Origin: an uncultured Sulfitobacter sp.
GTDB taxonomy: Bacteria; Pseudomonadota; Alphaproteobacteria; Rhodobacterales; Rhodobacteraceae
Direction: 5' to 3'
DNA: 64,000 bases
Assembly (NCBI RefSeq): GCF_947500075.1
Contig: NZ_CANMQS010000005.1
Location: 186,001-250,000 of the forward strand
The notes under the pieces were generated by a model, which was given only the letters and a program-made list of their open reading frames with translations, was not told where the DNA came from and searched no databases. A program made the translations under genes and the position numbers. Every line of letters begins with the position of its first letter. Positions within the stretch are counted from its first letter, which is position 1. Below are positions 37,701 to 45,430 of this stretch, in pieces.

Positions 37701-39212
37701 GCTGCCGCCGCGCTGATCAAGCAATATGCCTGGGCGTTTCCGGCGTTCAAACGGCCCGAAGGGACGACAAACGCCTTTGATCTGGACCTCGAAGGGCTGT
37801 CGCAGGAGGAATTGGACGCGATCCTTGAGTTCGCCTTCCAGCGGTACTTCAACGACAGCGGTCTCTTTGGCACTGTGGCAGATGGTGTGGCGCGGGTGGA
37901 GCAGCTCAAACGCATTGGCGTGGATGAGGTCGCTTGCCTGATTGACTATGGCATTGAACCGTCGGTGGTGTTGGAAGGTCTGAAACCACTGGCCGAAGTG
38001 CTGGCGCTGACCAACAAGGCGGGCGGTCTGGCGGAAAACGATCATTCGCTGGCCGCGCAGATTATCCGACATGGGGTGACGCACCTGCAATGCACCCCGT
38101 CGATGGCGCAGATGCTGGTGGCCAATGATGAAGCGCGCATGGCGCTTGGCCGGGTCAAACACCTGATGGTGGGGGGCGAAGCGCTGCCGGGGGCGCTGGT
38201 GGATGCGCTGCGGGCCTGTCTGGGGGGCGATATCCAGAACATGTATGGCCCGACGGAGACGACGATCTGGTCGACCACGCACAAAGTGCAGGGGGATGCG
38301 GGCAACACCGCCCCCATCGGCACAGCGATTGCGAACACGCAGGTTTATGTTCTGGACGCGAAGAAAGCTGTGCAACCCATTGGTGTTGCAGGCGAGTTGT
38401 GGATCGGTGGCGATGGCGTCACTCAAGGATACTGGCAGCGCCCCGAGATGACGGCGGAACGGTTCATCGACAATCCGTTTGGTCCGGGAAAACTCTATGG
38501 CACCGGAGACATGGTGGCGTTTGATGCGCAGGGGTGTCTGCATTTCCAGGGCCGCGCGGATGCACAGGTCAAGATCCGTGGCCACCGGATCGAGTTGGGA
38601 GAGATCGAGGCACGGCTTGCCAGCCTGCCGCAGGTGCGCGAAGCGGTGGTGATCGCGCGCGATGCGCCCGGTGGGGCGCAATTGGTGGGCTATGTCACCA
38701 CAAGCGCTGCTGTGGCGGAGGCGGATGCCAAAGCGGCATTGGCAGCAGATCTGCCGGAGATCATGGTGCCTTCGGCGATTGTCATGCTGGATGCCATGCC
38801 CCTGACGCCCAACAAGAAAATCGACCGCAAGGCCTTGCCCGCGCCCACAGTCCGGGCAGCGGCGCGCAGCGAAGACGCGGCACCCGCCAGCGGCACGCAG
38901 GCGGTGATCGCGCAGGTCTGGTCAGGGCTGCTGGGTGTGGGGGATATCCGGGGGGAAGATAACTTCTTTGCCCTTGGCGGGCATTCGTTGCTGGCGGTGC
39001 AGGCGCACCGGGACATTCGCACGGCATTGGGCACAGACAGCCTGTCGATCACCGATATCTTCCGGTTTCCGACTCTGGCGGGGCTGGCCGGGCATCTGGA
39101 CAAGGGCACTGGTGCACCACCACCGCCCGCGCCGGAGGCGGCACCGGATCCCGCGAAGTCCGAGACGATGTCCAAACGCCGGATGATGCGCCGCAGCCGC
39201 ACAGGCGCGTGA
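34698..39212 (+). CDS. NRPS: formyltransferase-partial C-A(luciferase-like monooxygenase)-PCP
   Basis: 1504 residues; SD GGAGG before the ATG, which overlaps the GT2 stop. Residues 1-~230: formyltransferase-like domain with Asn96/His98 (NFHDG) and Asp134 (GVDEGD). ~330-510: a remnant resembling the end of a condensation domain, with no HHxxxDG. ~515-1390: adenylation domain with A3 YTSGSTGTPKG (~664) and A4 FDISVLELFW (~710), split by an FMN-dependent luciferase-like domain (~749-1100; NLFYWGNDDG, VWTPERHFHAFGG), then A5 MYGPTETT (~1182) and A8 KIRGHRIELGE. PCP Ser1430 in LGGHSL. No TE. Matches the MupA/Atu3671 architecture. Confidence 0.92.
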   Translation: MTAPFNPAAFSVLLMGQESLTIACGDMLLAGGHSIAAVISDDATVQGWAEGQGLSVYETPKALVAAGAQADWFLSIANLAMVPDAALALAGKGAVNFHDGPLPQMAGLNTPAWAILRGHPTHGISWHMMEGGVDEGDLIATRTIEIAQDETAFSLNSKCYAAGMESFADVLAQLERGTVERRPQDLNQRSYFARDDRPERGGFLDFSARADVVSATVRGLDFGDYWNPLTTAKLTVGEQVLRVGGITAAEGALNAGQVGEVAADRVTIGTGSTPVRLSRVTGLDGLPVDLSEVFTSGMLLSSAGLEMPRAGEEPRWRKMLRSADPVPCPLMSSGDEAGQIPLESAPAAQDRAVALVALTVLQAAGMDEGRIALAHEGAGFTAPWVPLRVEATADKAVAAVCAAIAGQLTKAAESTGFALDLMVRDPEIDNAAPDVAISLTDAPLGGAALTVCLTDQGAVLHHDSRMDAASAGLIAARLNAAFAADAQTCGALWAVPENEAALMAGWNGTARDYDRTTIHAAFEAKVAATPDAEALVCEGDSLTYAALNARANQLAHVLRGKGVTAGTPVGLYTARGIDLLIGTLGILKAGGAYVPLDPAYPADRIAHYISDSTAPVIVTQRALVGGLPVHQAQVVALGSADQSGAPDSNPDPVSGPDDLAYLIYTSGSTGTPKGVMVSHGNVANFFGGMDDRIDHKTGDVWLAVTSLSFDISVLELFWTLSRGFKLVLAGDESRTLVSNGPIVDSGKHMDFNLFYWGNDDGVGPKKYELLLEGAKFADAHGFNAVWTPERHFHAFGGPYPNPSVTGAAVAAVTKNLAVRAGSCVAPLHHPARIAEEWAVIDNLTNGRVGLAIASGWQPDDFVLRPENTPPHNKPAMYVAIDQLRALWRGETVEFPRADGEMHGVVTQPRPVSKELPVWVTTAGNPQTWKEAGEIGANVLTHLLGQSIDEVADKIKIYRQALRDAGHNPSDFTVTLMLHSYLADTRAEAEEVARGPMKDYLNAAAALIKQYAWAFPAFKRPEGTTNAFDLDLEGLSQEELDAILEFAFQRYFNDSGLFGTVADGVARVEQLKRIGVDEVACLIDYGIEPSVVLEGLKPLAEVLALTNKAGGLAENDHSLAAQIIRHGVTHLQCTPSMAQMLVANDEARMALGRVKHLMVGGEALPGALVDALRACLGGDIQNMYGPTETTIWSTTHKVQGDAGNTAPIGTAIANTQVYVLDAKKAVQPIGVAGELWIGGDGVTQGYWQRPEMTAERFIDNPFGPGKLYGTGDMVAFDAQGCLHFQGRADAQVKIRGHRIELGEIEARLASLPQVREAVVIARDAPGGAQLVGYVTTSAAVAEADAKAALAADLPEIMVPSAIVMLDAMPLTPNKKIDRKALPAPTVRAAARSEDAAPASGTQAVIAQVWSGLLGVGDIRGEDNFFALGGHSLLAVQAHRDIRTALGTDSLSITDIFRFPTLAGLAGHLDKGTGAPPPPAPEAAPDPAKSETMSKRRMMRRSRTGA

Positions 39213-39215
39213 GCG

Positions 39216-39890
39216 GTGCAGAGGCTCTGCGACACGATCACCGCGCTTTTTGATGCACCGGTCGCTGTGGCGGCGACGGACCCGACAGCACCGCAACCGG
39301 CGCCGCTGGCCGAGGAAGCCGCCCATCTGCACCGCGCGATCGAAAAGCGCCAGCGGGAGTTTGCCGCAGGTCGCGCCGCGGCGCGGCAGGCGATGTCGAT
39401 GCTCACCAACGCGGAGGTGGCGCTGCCCATCCTTGCAGGAGAGGACCGCGCGCCGATCTGGCCGGAGGGCTGGCAGGGCAGCATCAGTCATAAATCAACG
39501 CTCTGTCTGGCGGTGGTGGGTCAAAGCGGTGCCCTGCTGGGGCTGGACGTGGAGGAAGACACGCCGCTGGCGCAGAACTTGATCCCGACGATCTGTTCGG
39601 ACACGGAAATCGCGCGGATTGCGGGGGCGGCGGAAGGGCAATTGGCCAAATTGATCTTCTCGGCCAAGGAAGCGGCGTATAAGGCGCAATATCCGCTGAC
39701 CCGTGAGGTCTTTGGCTTTCACCGGCTGGAGATGCGGCTGGACCTGCACGAGCAGGCGTTTGAGGCCTCTTTCACGCAGGACACGGGCCCATTTTCCAAG
39801 GGGGATACCCTGACTGGTCGGTTCTGCAAAGGGCAGGGTCATCTTGTCACGGGTGTCACGATTGGGCACTCTGAAATGCAGCAGATCTAG
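39216..39890 (+). CDS. 4'-Phosphopantetheinyl transferase
   Basis: 224 residues from GTG 39216, three bases after the NRPS stop. Loads the phosphopantetheine arm onto carrier domains. EntD-type blocks are visible: RAAARQAM, SISHKSTLCLAVV, the Mg-binding LLGLDVEED, and IFSAKEAAYKAQYP with the catalytic Lys/Glu. Its location in the operon implies that it activates Ser1812 of the PKS and Ser1430 of the NRPS. Confidence 0.9.
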   Translation: MQRLCDTITALFDAPVAVAATDPTAPQPAPLAEEAAHLHRAIEKRQREFAAGRAAARQAMSMLTNAEVALPILAGEDRAPIWPEGWQGSISHKSTLCLAVVGQSGALLGLDVEEDTPLAQNLIPTICSDTEIARIAGAAEGQLAKLIFSAKEAAYKAQYPLTREVFGFHRLEMRLDLHEQAFEASFTQDTGPFSKGDTLTGRFCKGQGHLVTGVTIGHSEMQQI

Positions 39891-39903
39891 GCGGAGCGGA
39901 CAG

Positions 39904-40851
39904 ATGGCAAACAGACGGTTTCTCCTTGCAGGTCTGGGGCTTGTTGGCCTTTCGGCCCTCGGTGGAGGGATGTGGCTGTGGGCGCGGAATGCCGGCGCGC
40001 GGCGGGCGCAGAGCCTTTACGCCACACCGCTGGACGCGCCGGACGGGCCGCTCAGGGTCTATCATCTGGGGCACAGTCTGGTGGGGCAGGACATGCCCGC
40101 GATGCTGGCGCAACTGGCGGGCGAGGGGCATGGCTACGAAAGCCAGCTGGGCTGGGGTGCACCGCTCAAGGACCATTGGGAGCCGGACATCGAGGTTAAC
40201 GGATTTGAGGCCTCCAACGATCACCCCCGCTACCGGGATGCGCGGGAAGCGGTGGGGTCGGGCGATTATGACGCGGTGGTGCTGACAGAGATGGTGGAGA
40301 TCACCGATGCCATCGCCTATTTCGACAGTGCGGCCTACACGGCCCGGTGGGCGACGCTGGCGGCGGGTGCGCGGGAGGGGACGCGGGTCTACCTTTATGA
40401 GACCTGGCATCACACGGATGATCCCAAGGGGTGGCTGCGGCGGATTGATGAGGATCTGGAGGCGCAATGGCTGGGCAAGATCCTCTACCCCGCGCTTGGG
40501 TCCGATGGACCGGCGATCCATCTGATCCCGGCAGGGCAGGTCATGGCGGCATTTGTGCGGGCGGTGGAGGAGAGGGGCGGCGTTGATGGCATCTCAGCCG
40601 TGCAGGACCTGTTTGCAACGCAAGACGACGGAACCCCGGACACCATACATTTCAACGATATAGGTGCCTATCTCGTGGCGCTGACGCATTATGCGGTGCT
40701 CTATCACCGCTCTCCCGAAGGGTTGCCACAGGCGCTGATGCGTGCCGATGGCACGCCCGCAGTTGCGCCGGGGGCCGAGGCGGCCGCAGTGATGCAGCGG
40801 GTGGTCTGGGACGTGGTGCGCAGGATGCCGCAGACCGGGGTGGCAGGATGA
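39904..40851 (+). CDS. SGNH-like exported protein
   Basis: 315 residues from ATG 39904. The N-terminus MANRRFLLAGLGLVGLSALGG carries an RR pair before a hydrophobic segment, a Tat signal or membrane anchor. A GHSL block (Ser58) gives the candidate nucleophile and DTIHFNDIG the Asp/His pair, as in SGNH hydrolases. Further blocks VVLTEMVE, LYETWHHTDD and HLIPAGQVMAAF are shared with the N-terminal half of the next protein. Possible polysaccharide O-acyl transfer/removal in the periplasm; inferred. Confidence 0.7.
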   Translation: MANRRFLLAGLGLVGLSALGGGMWLWARNAGARRAQSLYATPLDAPDGPLRVYHLGHSLVGQDMPAMLAQLAGEGHGYESQLGWGAPLKDHWEPDIEVNGFEASNDHPRYRDAREAVGSGDYDAVVLTEMVEITDAIAYFDSAAYTARWATLAAGAREGTRVYLYETWHHTDDPKGWLRRIDEDLEAQWLGKILYPALGSDGPAIHLIPAGQVMAAFVRAVEERGGVDGISAVQDLFATQDDGTPDTIHFNDIGAYLVALTHYAVLYHRSPEGLPQALMRADGTPAVAPGAEAAAVMQRVVWDVVRRMPQTGVAG

Positions 40852-43358
40852 ACGCCGCAGCGCTTGCAACGACCGTGTTGATGGTGGGGCACAGCCTTTT
40901 TGGCAGTGACGGCCCGGACATGTTGCAAGAGGCGTTGCGGGCAGGCACGGGGGCCGGCGATGTGCGGGCGCAGATCATCAATGGCGCACCGCTCAAGTTC
41001 AATTGGGAGAATTCCGACACCGCCGAAGGTGTCGATGCGCGGGCCGTCCTGCCCGAAGGCGGGGTGGATCATCTGATCCTGACCGAAGCGATTCCGCTGC
41101 TGAATCACACGACCTGGTCAGACTCCGAAGTCTATGCGCAGGCGTTTTTCGGGCTGGCTGCTGCCGCCAATCCCGATGTGCAGGTCTATGTGCAGGAAAC
41201 CTGGCACAGTATGAACAGTGGCACGGGCGTTGCCGTGGCCCATGACGACGGAGCCGATGTGCCCTGGCGCGCCCGGCTTGAGGCCGATTTGCCGGTGTGG
41301 GAAGGGATCGTGGCGGCGGTGGCCGCTGGCAATGCGCACAGCACTGCCGGGATCACCCTGATCCCGGCGGGGCAGGCGATGGCGCTTTTGCATGATGAGA
41401 TCGCTGCGGGATCGGTGCCGGGGTTGAGCGATATCTCGGCGCTGTTCTCGGATGACATTCACCTCAATGACACCGGGCATTATTTTGTCACCATGGTGCA
41501 ATACGCCGTGATCACCGGGCAGAACCCGCTGGGCCTGCCGCGTGACTTTTCTGATCGGTATGGGAATGGCTTTGATTTGCCGGAGGCTGATCTGGCACGG
41601 GACTTGCAGCGCTTGGCTTGGGCCGCCGTGGTGGCGTATCAGGCCCGCGTGCCTCGCGCGCCAGTGACGCCTGCGCGCAAGGCGCAGGCTGACCCTGCCA
41701 CACCGCGTGCGCCACCGCTTGACATCGCTGCCCTGCCAGCATCGTCGGTGCCGGGGACGAACCGGTTGGCGATTGGTCTGGCCGGTGTCGCGGATTGGAG
41801 CGTGCAGCAACCCTTCCTCAACGTGCTCAAGAGTGCGCGTCCCTGGGTCGGGCACACCCCCGGCCAATGGGGCGGGATGGAGGAAGAGGCGTTGCGCGCA
41901 GGTGGCTATCTGGATGCCAATGGCGTGCCGGTCAAAAAGCCAACCACGGTGGGCAGCATCGGAACGCTGGTACTGACCGATTTGCCGGAGGCGGCGCAGA
42001 CGCTCGCCGGGCGCTATGTGCTGCGCTACACGGGCAAGGGCGTGGTCGAGGTCACGGGCCGGGCGACGGCTGTGCGCTACGGTCCCGGCACGGTGACGTT
42101 TGATTATACCCCCGGACCGGGCAGCGTGGACATTCGCATCCAGCGCATGCACCAGAGCGATCCCTTGCGGCTGGTGTCGGTTGTGAAGCAGGACCATGAA
42201 GCGGCTTTCAACGACGGCGCGGTTTTCAATCCTGACTGGACCGCGCGGTTGCAAGGCTTTGACGGGCTGCGGTTCATGGACTGGATGGCGACCAATGATG
42301 CCACCCTTGCCCGCTGGGAGGACAGACCCTTGCCGGCTGACATGACCTATGCGCGCGGTGTGCCTGTGGAGGTGATGGTAGAGCTTGCGAATGAGCTACA
42401 GGCGGACCCGTGGTTCACGCTGCCGCATCTGGCCGATGATGCCTTCGTGCGCCGCTTTGCCACCACGGTGCGGGACAGGCTTGATCCGGGGCTGAAAGCG
42501 CATGTGGAGTATTCCAATGAGGTCTGGAACTGGCAGTTTGAACAGACCGTCTGGGCCGATGCGCAGGCGACGGCGCGGTGGGGGCGTAAGGACAGCGGGG
42601 TGCAGTTCTACGCCCTGCGTGCGGCTGAGGTGGCCCGGATCTGGACGGAGGTGTTCGGGGCGGAGGCAGAGGCGCGGCTGGTCAATGTGATCTCCTCCCA
42701 GACCGGCTGGCTGGGGTTGGAGCAGGACATTTTCGACGCGCCGCTGGTTGTGGCCGAGGGTGGCGCCGCGCCGCATACCGCCTTTGATGCCTATGCTATC
42801 ACCGGATATTTTGGCGGTATTCTGGGCAGCGAGGGGCGCAGGTCGATGGTGGCCAGGTGGTTGGCGGACAGTCTGGCCAAGGCGGAAGAAGCCGCTGTCT
42901 CTGAAGGGTTAAGCGGAGAGGCGGCTGCGGCCTATGTGGCCAAGCACCGCTTTGACTATGCCAGTGCGCTTGCGGGGCGCGAGTTGCGCGATGGTGGCGT
43001 GACGGGCGATCCGACCGACACGGTTGCGGGGTTGATCACCAAGGTCTGGCCCTACCATGCCGCCAAGGCCGAGGAATACGGCCTTGATCTGATCATGTAC
43101 GAAGGCGGCAGCCATGTGGTGGGGCTGGGCGCGTTGGTGGATGACGCAGCGCTGACAACCTTCTTTCAGCATTTCAACTACACCCCTGAGATGGGCGCGC
43201 TCTATGCGACCATGCTGGAGGGGTGGAAGGCGCAGGGTGGCCAGTTGTTCAACGCCTATCTGGATGTCTATGCCCCGACCAAATGGGGATCCTGGGGCGC
43301 GTTGCGGCATCCGGGGGATAAAAACCCGCGCTGGGATGCGCTCAGGGCGTTTCAATGA
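40848..43358 (+). CDS. SGNH-like domain fused to glycosidase-like TIM-barrel domain
   Basis: 836 residues. Residues 1-~270 repeat the family of the preceding gene: GHSL (Ser16), LILTEAI, VQETWHSMNSG, LIPAGQAMALL and DDIHLNDTGHY. There is no signal peptide before Ser16. After a Pro/Ala linker (~270-300), residues ~300-836 hold a second domain with VSVVKQDHEAAF, VEVMVELANELQADPWF, HVEYSNEVWNWQFEQ and DLIMYEGGSH, the pattern of bacterial glycoside-hydrolase-type TIM barrels with Glu at both catalytic strands (NEVW, YEGG). ATGA overlap with both neighbours. Confidence 0.7.
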   Translation: MNAAALATTVLMVGHSLFGSDGPDMLQEALRAGTGAGDVRAQIINGAPLKFNWENSDTAEGVDARAVLPEGGVDHLILTEAIPLLNHTTWSDSEVYAQAFFGLAAAANPDVQVYVQETWHSMNSGTGVAVAHDDGADVPWRARLEADLPVWEGIVAAVAAGNAHSTAGITLIPAGQAMALLHDEIAAGSVPGLSDISALFSDDIHLNDTGHYFVTMVQYAVITGQNPLGLPRDFSDRYGNGFDLPEADLARDLQRLAWAAVVAYQARVPRAPVTPARKAQADPATPRAPPLDIAALPASSVPGTNRLAIGLAGVADWSVQQPFLNVLKSARPWVGHTPGQWGGMEEEALRAGGYLDANGVPVKKPTTVGSIGTLVLTDLPEAAQTLAGRYVLRYTGKGVVEVTGRATAVRYGPGTVTFDYTPGPGSVDIRIQRMHQSDPLRLVSVVKQDHEAAFNDGAVFNPDWTARLQGFDGLRFMDWMATNDATLARWEDRPLPADMTYARGVPVEVMVELANELQADPWFTLPHLADDAFVRRFATTVRDRLDPGLKAHVEYSNEVWNWQFEQTVWADAQATARWGRKDSGVQFYALRAAEVARIWTEVFGAEAEARLVNVISSQTGWLGLEQDIFDAPLVVAEGGAAPHTAFDAYAITGYFGGILGSEGRRSMVARWLADSLAKAEEAAVSEGLSGEAAAAYVAKHRFDYASALAGRELRDGGVTGDPTDTVAGLITKVWPYHAAKAEEYGLDLIMYEGGSHVVGLGALVDDAALTTFFQHFNYTPEMGALYATMLEGWKAQGGQLFNAYLDVYAPTKWGSWGALRHPGDKNPRWDALRAFQ

Positions 43359-44188
43359 CGGCGATCTCGGTCCTGATCCCTGCGCATGATGAGGCGGCCT
43401 ATCTGCCTGCTTGCCTGACCGCGCTTTTGGGCTCTGACGATGTGCCGGGCGGGGTCGACGTTGTCGTGATGGCCAATGGGTGCAGCGATGACACTGCCGC
43501 AGTTGCCGAAGGGTTCCGGCCAGCGGCGGAGGCGAAGGGTTGGGCGTTGACGGTGCTGGACATCGCCCAAGGCGGGAAACTGAACGCGCTGAACAGGGGG
43601 GAGGCCGCAGCCCAAGGGGCGGCGCTGCTCTATCTTGATGCGGATGTGCATGTCAGCCCCCCTTTGGTGGCGCAGATCGCCGGGGTGCTGGCAACGGATG
43701 CGCCTGCCTATGCCAGCGGCAGGCCGAATGTCACTGTGGGCCCCGACCCGCTGACCCGCGCCTATACGCGCTTTTGGCTGACGACGCCTTTCATGGTGCA
43801 TGGCGTGCCGGGTTTTGGCGTTTTTGCGATGAACCGGGCGGGGCGGGCGCGCTGGGGCGCATGGCCGGATATCATTTCCGACGATACCTTTGCGCGGCTG
43901 AACTTTGTGCCTGCGGAACGCCATTCCCTTCCGGCGACATATGACTGGCCGATGATCGAAGGCTTTGCCAATCTGGTGCGCGTCCGGCGACGGCAGGACA
44001 TCGGCGTGGCTGAGGTCGAGACGCTGTTCCCGGCGCTGATGCAGAACGACGATCCGCATGATCAGACAGCGCCGGTGTGGAAACGCGCCCTGCGGGACCC
44101 GGTGGCCTTTATGGCTTTCGCGGCGGTGCGCGTGACAATCCGGTTGCCGGTGTTGCGATCCGCGGATCGCTGGGTGCGGGGGCGCTAA
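43355..44188 (+). CDS. Glycosyltransferase family 2
   Basis: 277 residues, starting inside the previous stop. GT-A blocks: ISVLIPAHDEAAYLPACL, VVVMANGCSDDTAAVAEG, LLYLDADVHVSPPLV (metal site) and PDIISDDTFARLNFVP. No membrane helix. Last gene of the seven-gene operon; four-base convergent overlap with the GT4 gene at 44185. Confidence 0.9.
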   Translation: MTAISVLIPAHDEAAYLPACLTALLGSDDVPGGVDVVVMANGCSDDTAAVAEGFRPAAEAKGWALTVLDIAQGGKLNALNRGEAAAQGAALLYLDADVHVSPPLVAQIAGVLATDAPAYASGRPNVTVGPDPLTRAYTRFWLTTPFMVHGVPGFGVFAMNRAGRARWGAWPDIISDDTFARLNFVPAERHSLPATYDWPMIEGFANLVRVRRRQDIGVAEVETLFPALMQNDDPHDQTAPVWKRALRDPVAFMAFAAVRVTIRLPVLRSADRWVRGR

Positions 44189-45375
44189 TCTGCGCCCATG
44201 TAGCGGGCGAGTTTCGCGGCTTCGTTTGCCACATCGTGCCGCTCCAGCACCCGCGCGCGGCCTTGTGTGCCCATCTTTTGCAGATCGGCAAGCGGCGCTT
44301 GGGCGAGATGATCCATGGCCTGCGCCAGTGCATCGGTGTCGCCTGCCGGGACAAGCCATCCGGTGACGTCCTGCTGCACCAGCTCCGGCGTGCCTGCGAT
44401 ATAGGTCGCGATCACGGGGCGGGCGGCGGCCATGGCTTCCATGACCACCATCGGCAAGCCTTCGGCAAAGCTGGGCATGACCAGCGCATGCGCGCGGGCC
44501 AACTCATCGCGGATACGCTCTTCGCCCACCCAGCCGGTGAGGGTGATGCGGTCTTGGAGGCCGTGGGTGGCAATGGCGGCTTCGATCTGGCTGCGCATCT
44601 CACCATCCCCGATAAGAGTGAGGTGGATGCCGGACTGCGTCTTTGCCAGCGCCTGGACAAGCGCAAGCTGGCCTTTCTGTTCCACCAAGCGGCCAATGGC
44701 GACCACGCGGCGGGGGCCATCTGCAAGCGGGGCGGGGGCGTCGAAACGGGCGGGCTCAATGCCGCAATGCACCACCTTGATACGGTCCCAGTCCGCGCCA
44801 TCCGCCCAGCGGCACAGCTGGCTGCGGCCAAAGCTGCTGATGGCAACGGTGAAATCCGAGGCCGCAATCTTGGCCCCAAGCGCCAGCGCGCGGGGGGCGT
44901 CGAATTCTTCGGGACCGTGTACGGTGAAGCTGAACTTCGGGCCGCCCAGCGTATGGGACATGAGGGCAACGGCGGCGGCGTTGGTGCCGAAATGCGCGTG
45001 GACATGGGCCACTCCGGCAGCATGACAGCGCGCGGCAACTTCTGCGGCTTCGGCAAGGTAGATCAGATGGCGCAGACGCCCGACCTCAGACACCTTACCA
45101 AGCGCCATGGCTTGCCGGAACGCGGTCCGGAACCGCGAGGGGCTGCTGGCAAACTGTTTCAGGCAGGCGCGCGCCAGTCCCATACCACCTGATTTGAGGA
45201 TGTATGCAGTTCGCGTCGCTTCGCCCTGATCCAAGGGATCAACCAGCGGCGCATCCCCCGCCCGCATCGCCAGCCGCGTGACCTCATGCCCCTGCGCCTC
45301 CAGCGCGTGGATTTCGCGGCGGATGAAGCTCTGCGAGGGTTGGGGGTAGGTGTTGAGAACGTAGGCAATCTTCAC
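44185..45375 (-). CDS. Glycosyltransferase family 4
   Basis: 396 residues of a GT-B enzyme, WcaL-like. N-terminal YVLNTYPQPSQSFIRREIHALEAQGHEVT is characteristic; HVHAHFGTNAAAVALM lies near residue 127; the C-terminal half has VVAIGRLVEQKGQLALVQAL and the donor-binding PSFAEGLPMVVMEAMAAARPVIAT. Adds a sugar to the lipid-linked unit. Own transcription unit opposite the PKS operon. Confidence 0.92.
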   Translation of the reverse strand: MKIAYVLNTYPQPSQSFIRREIHALEAQGHEVTRLAMRAGDAPLVDPLDQGEATRTAYILKSGGMGLARACLKQFASSPSRFRTAFRQAMALGKVSEVGRLRHLIYLAEAAEVAARCHAAGVAHVHAHFGTNAAAVALMSHTLGGPKFSFTVHGPEEFDAPRALALGAKIAASDFTVAISSFGRSQLCRWADGADWDRIKVVHCGIEPARFDAPAPLADGPRRVVAIGRLVEQKGQLALVQALAKTQSGIHLTLIGDGEMRSQIEAAIATHGLQDRITLTGWVGEERIRDELARAHALVMPSFAEGLPMVVMEAMAAARPVIATYIAGTPELVQQDVTGWLVPAGDTDALAQAMDHLAQAPLADLQKMGTQGRARVLERHDVANEAAKLARYMGAD

Positions 45376-45430
45376 GTCTGGTCCGTCCTTGAGCGCCGCA
45401 ATTTTGGAACTTTTAACTTAGCATAGGCTA

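Noticed and set aside
40848-43358. Repeat-in-toxin or calcium-binding surface protein
   Set aside because: No GGxGxD nonapeptides were found; the SGNH and TIM-barrel patterns explain the sequence better.
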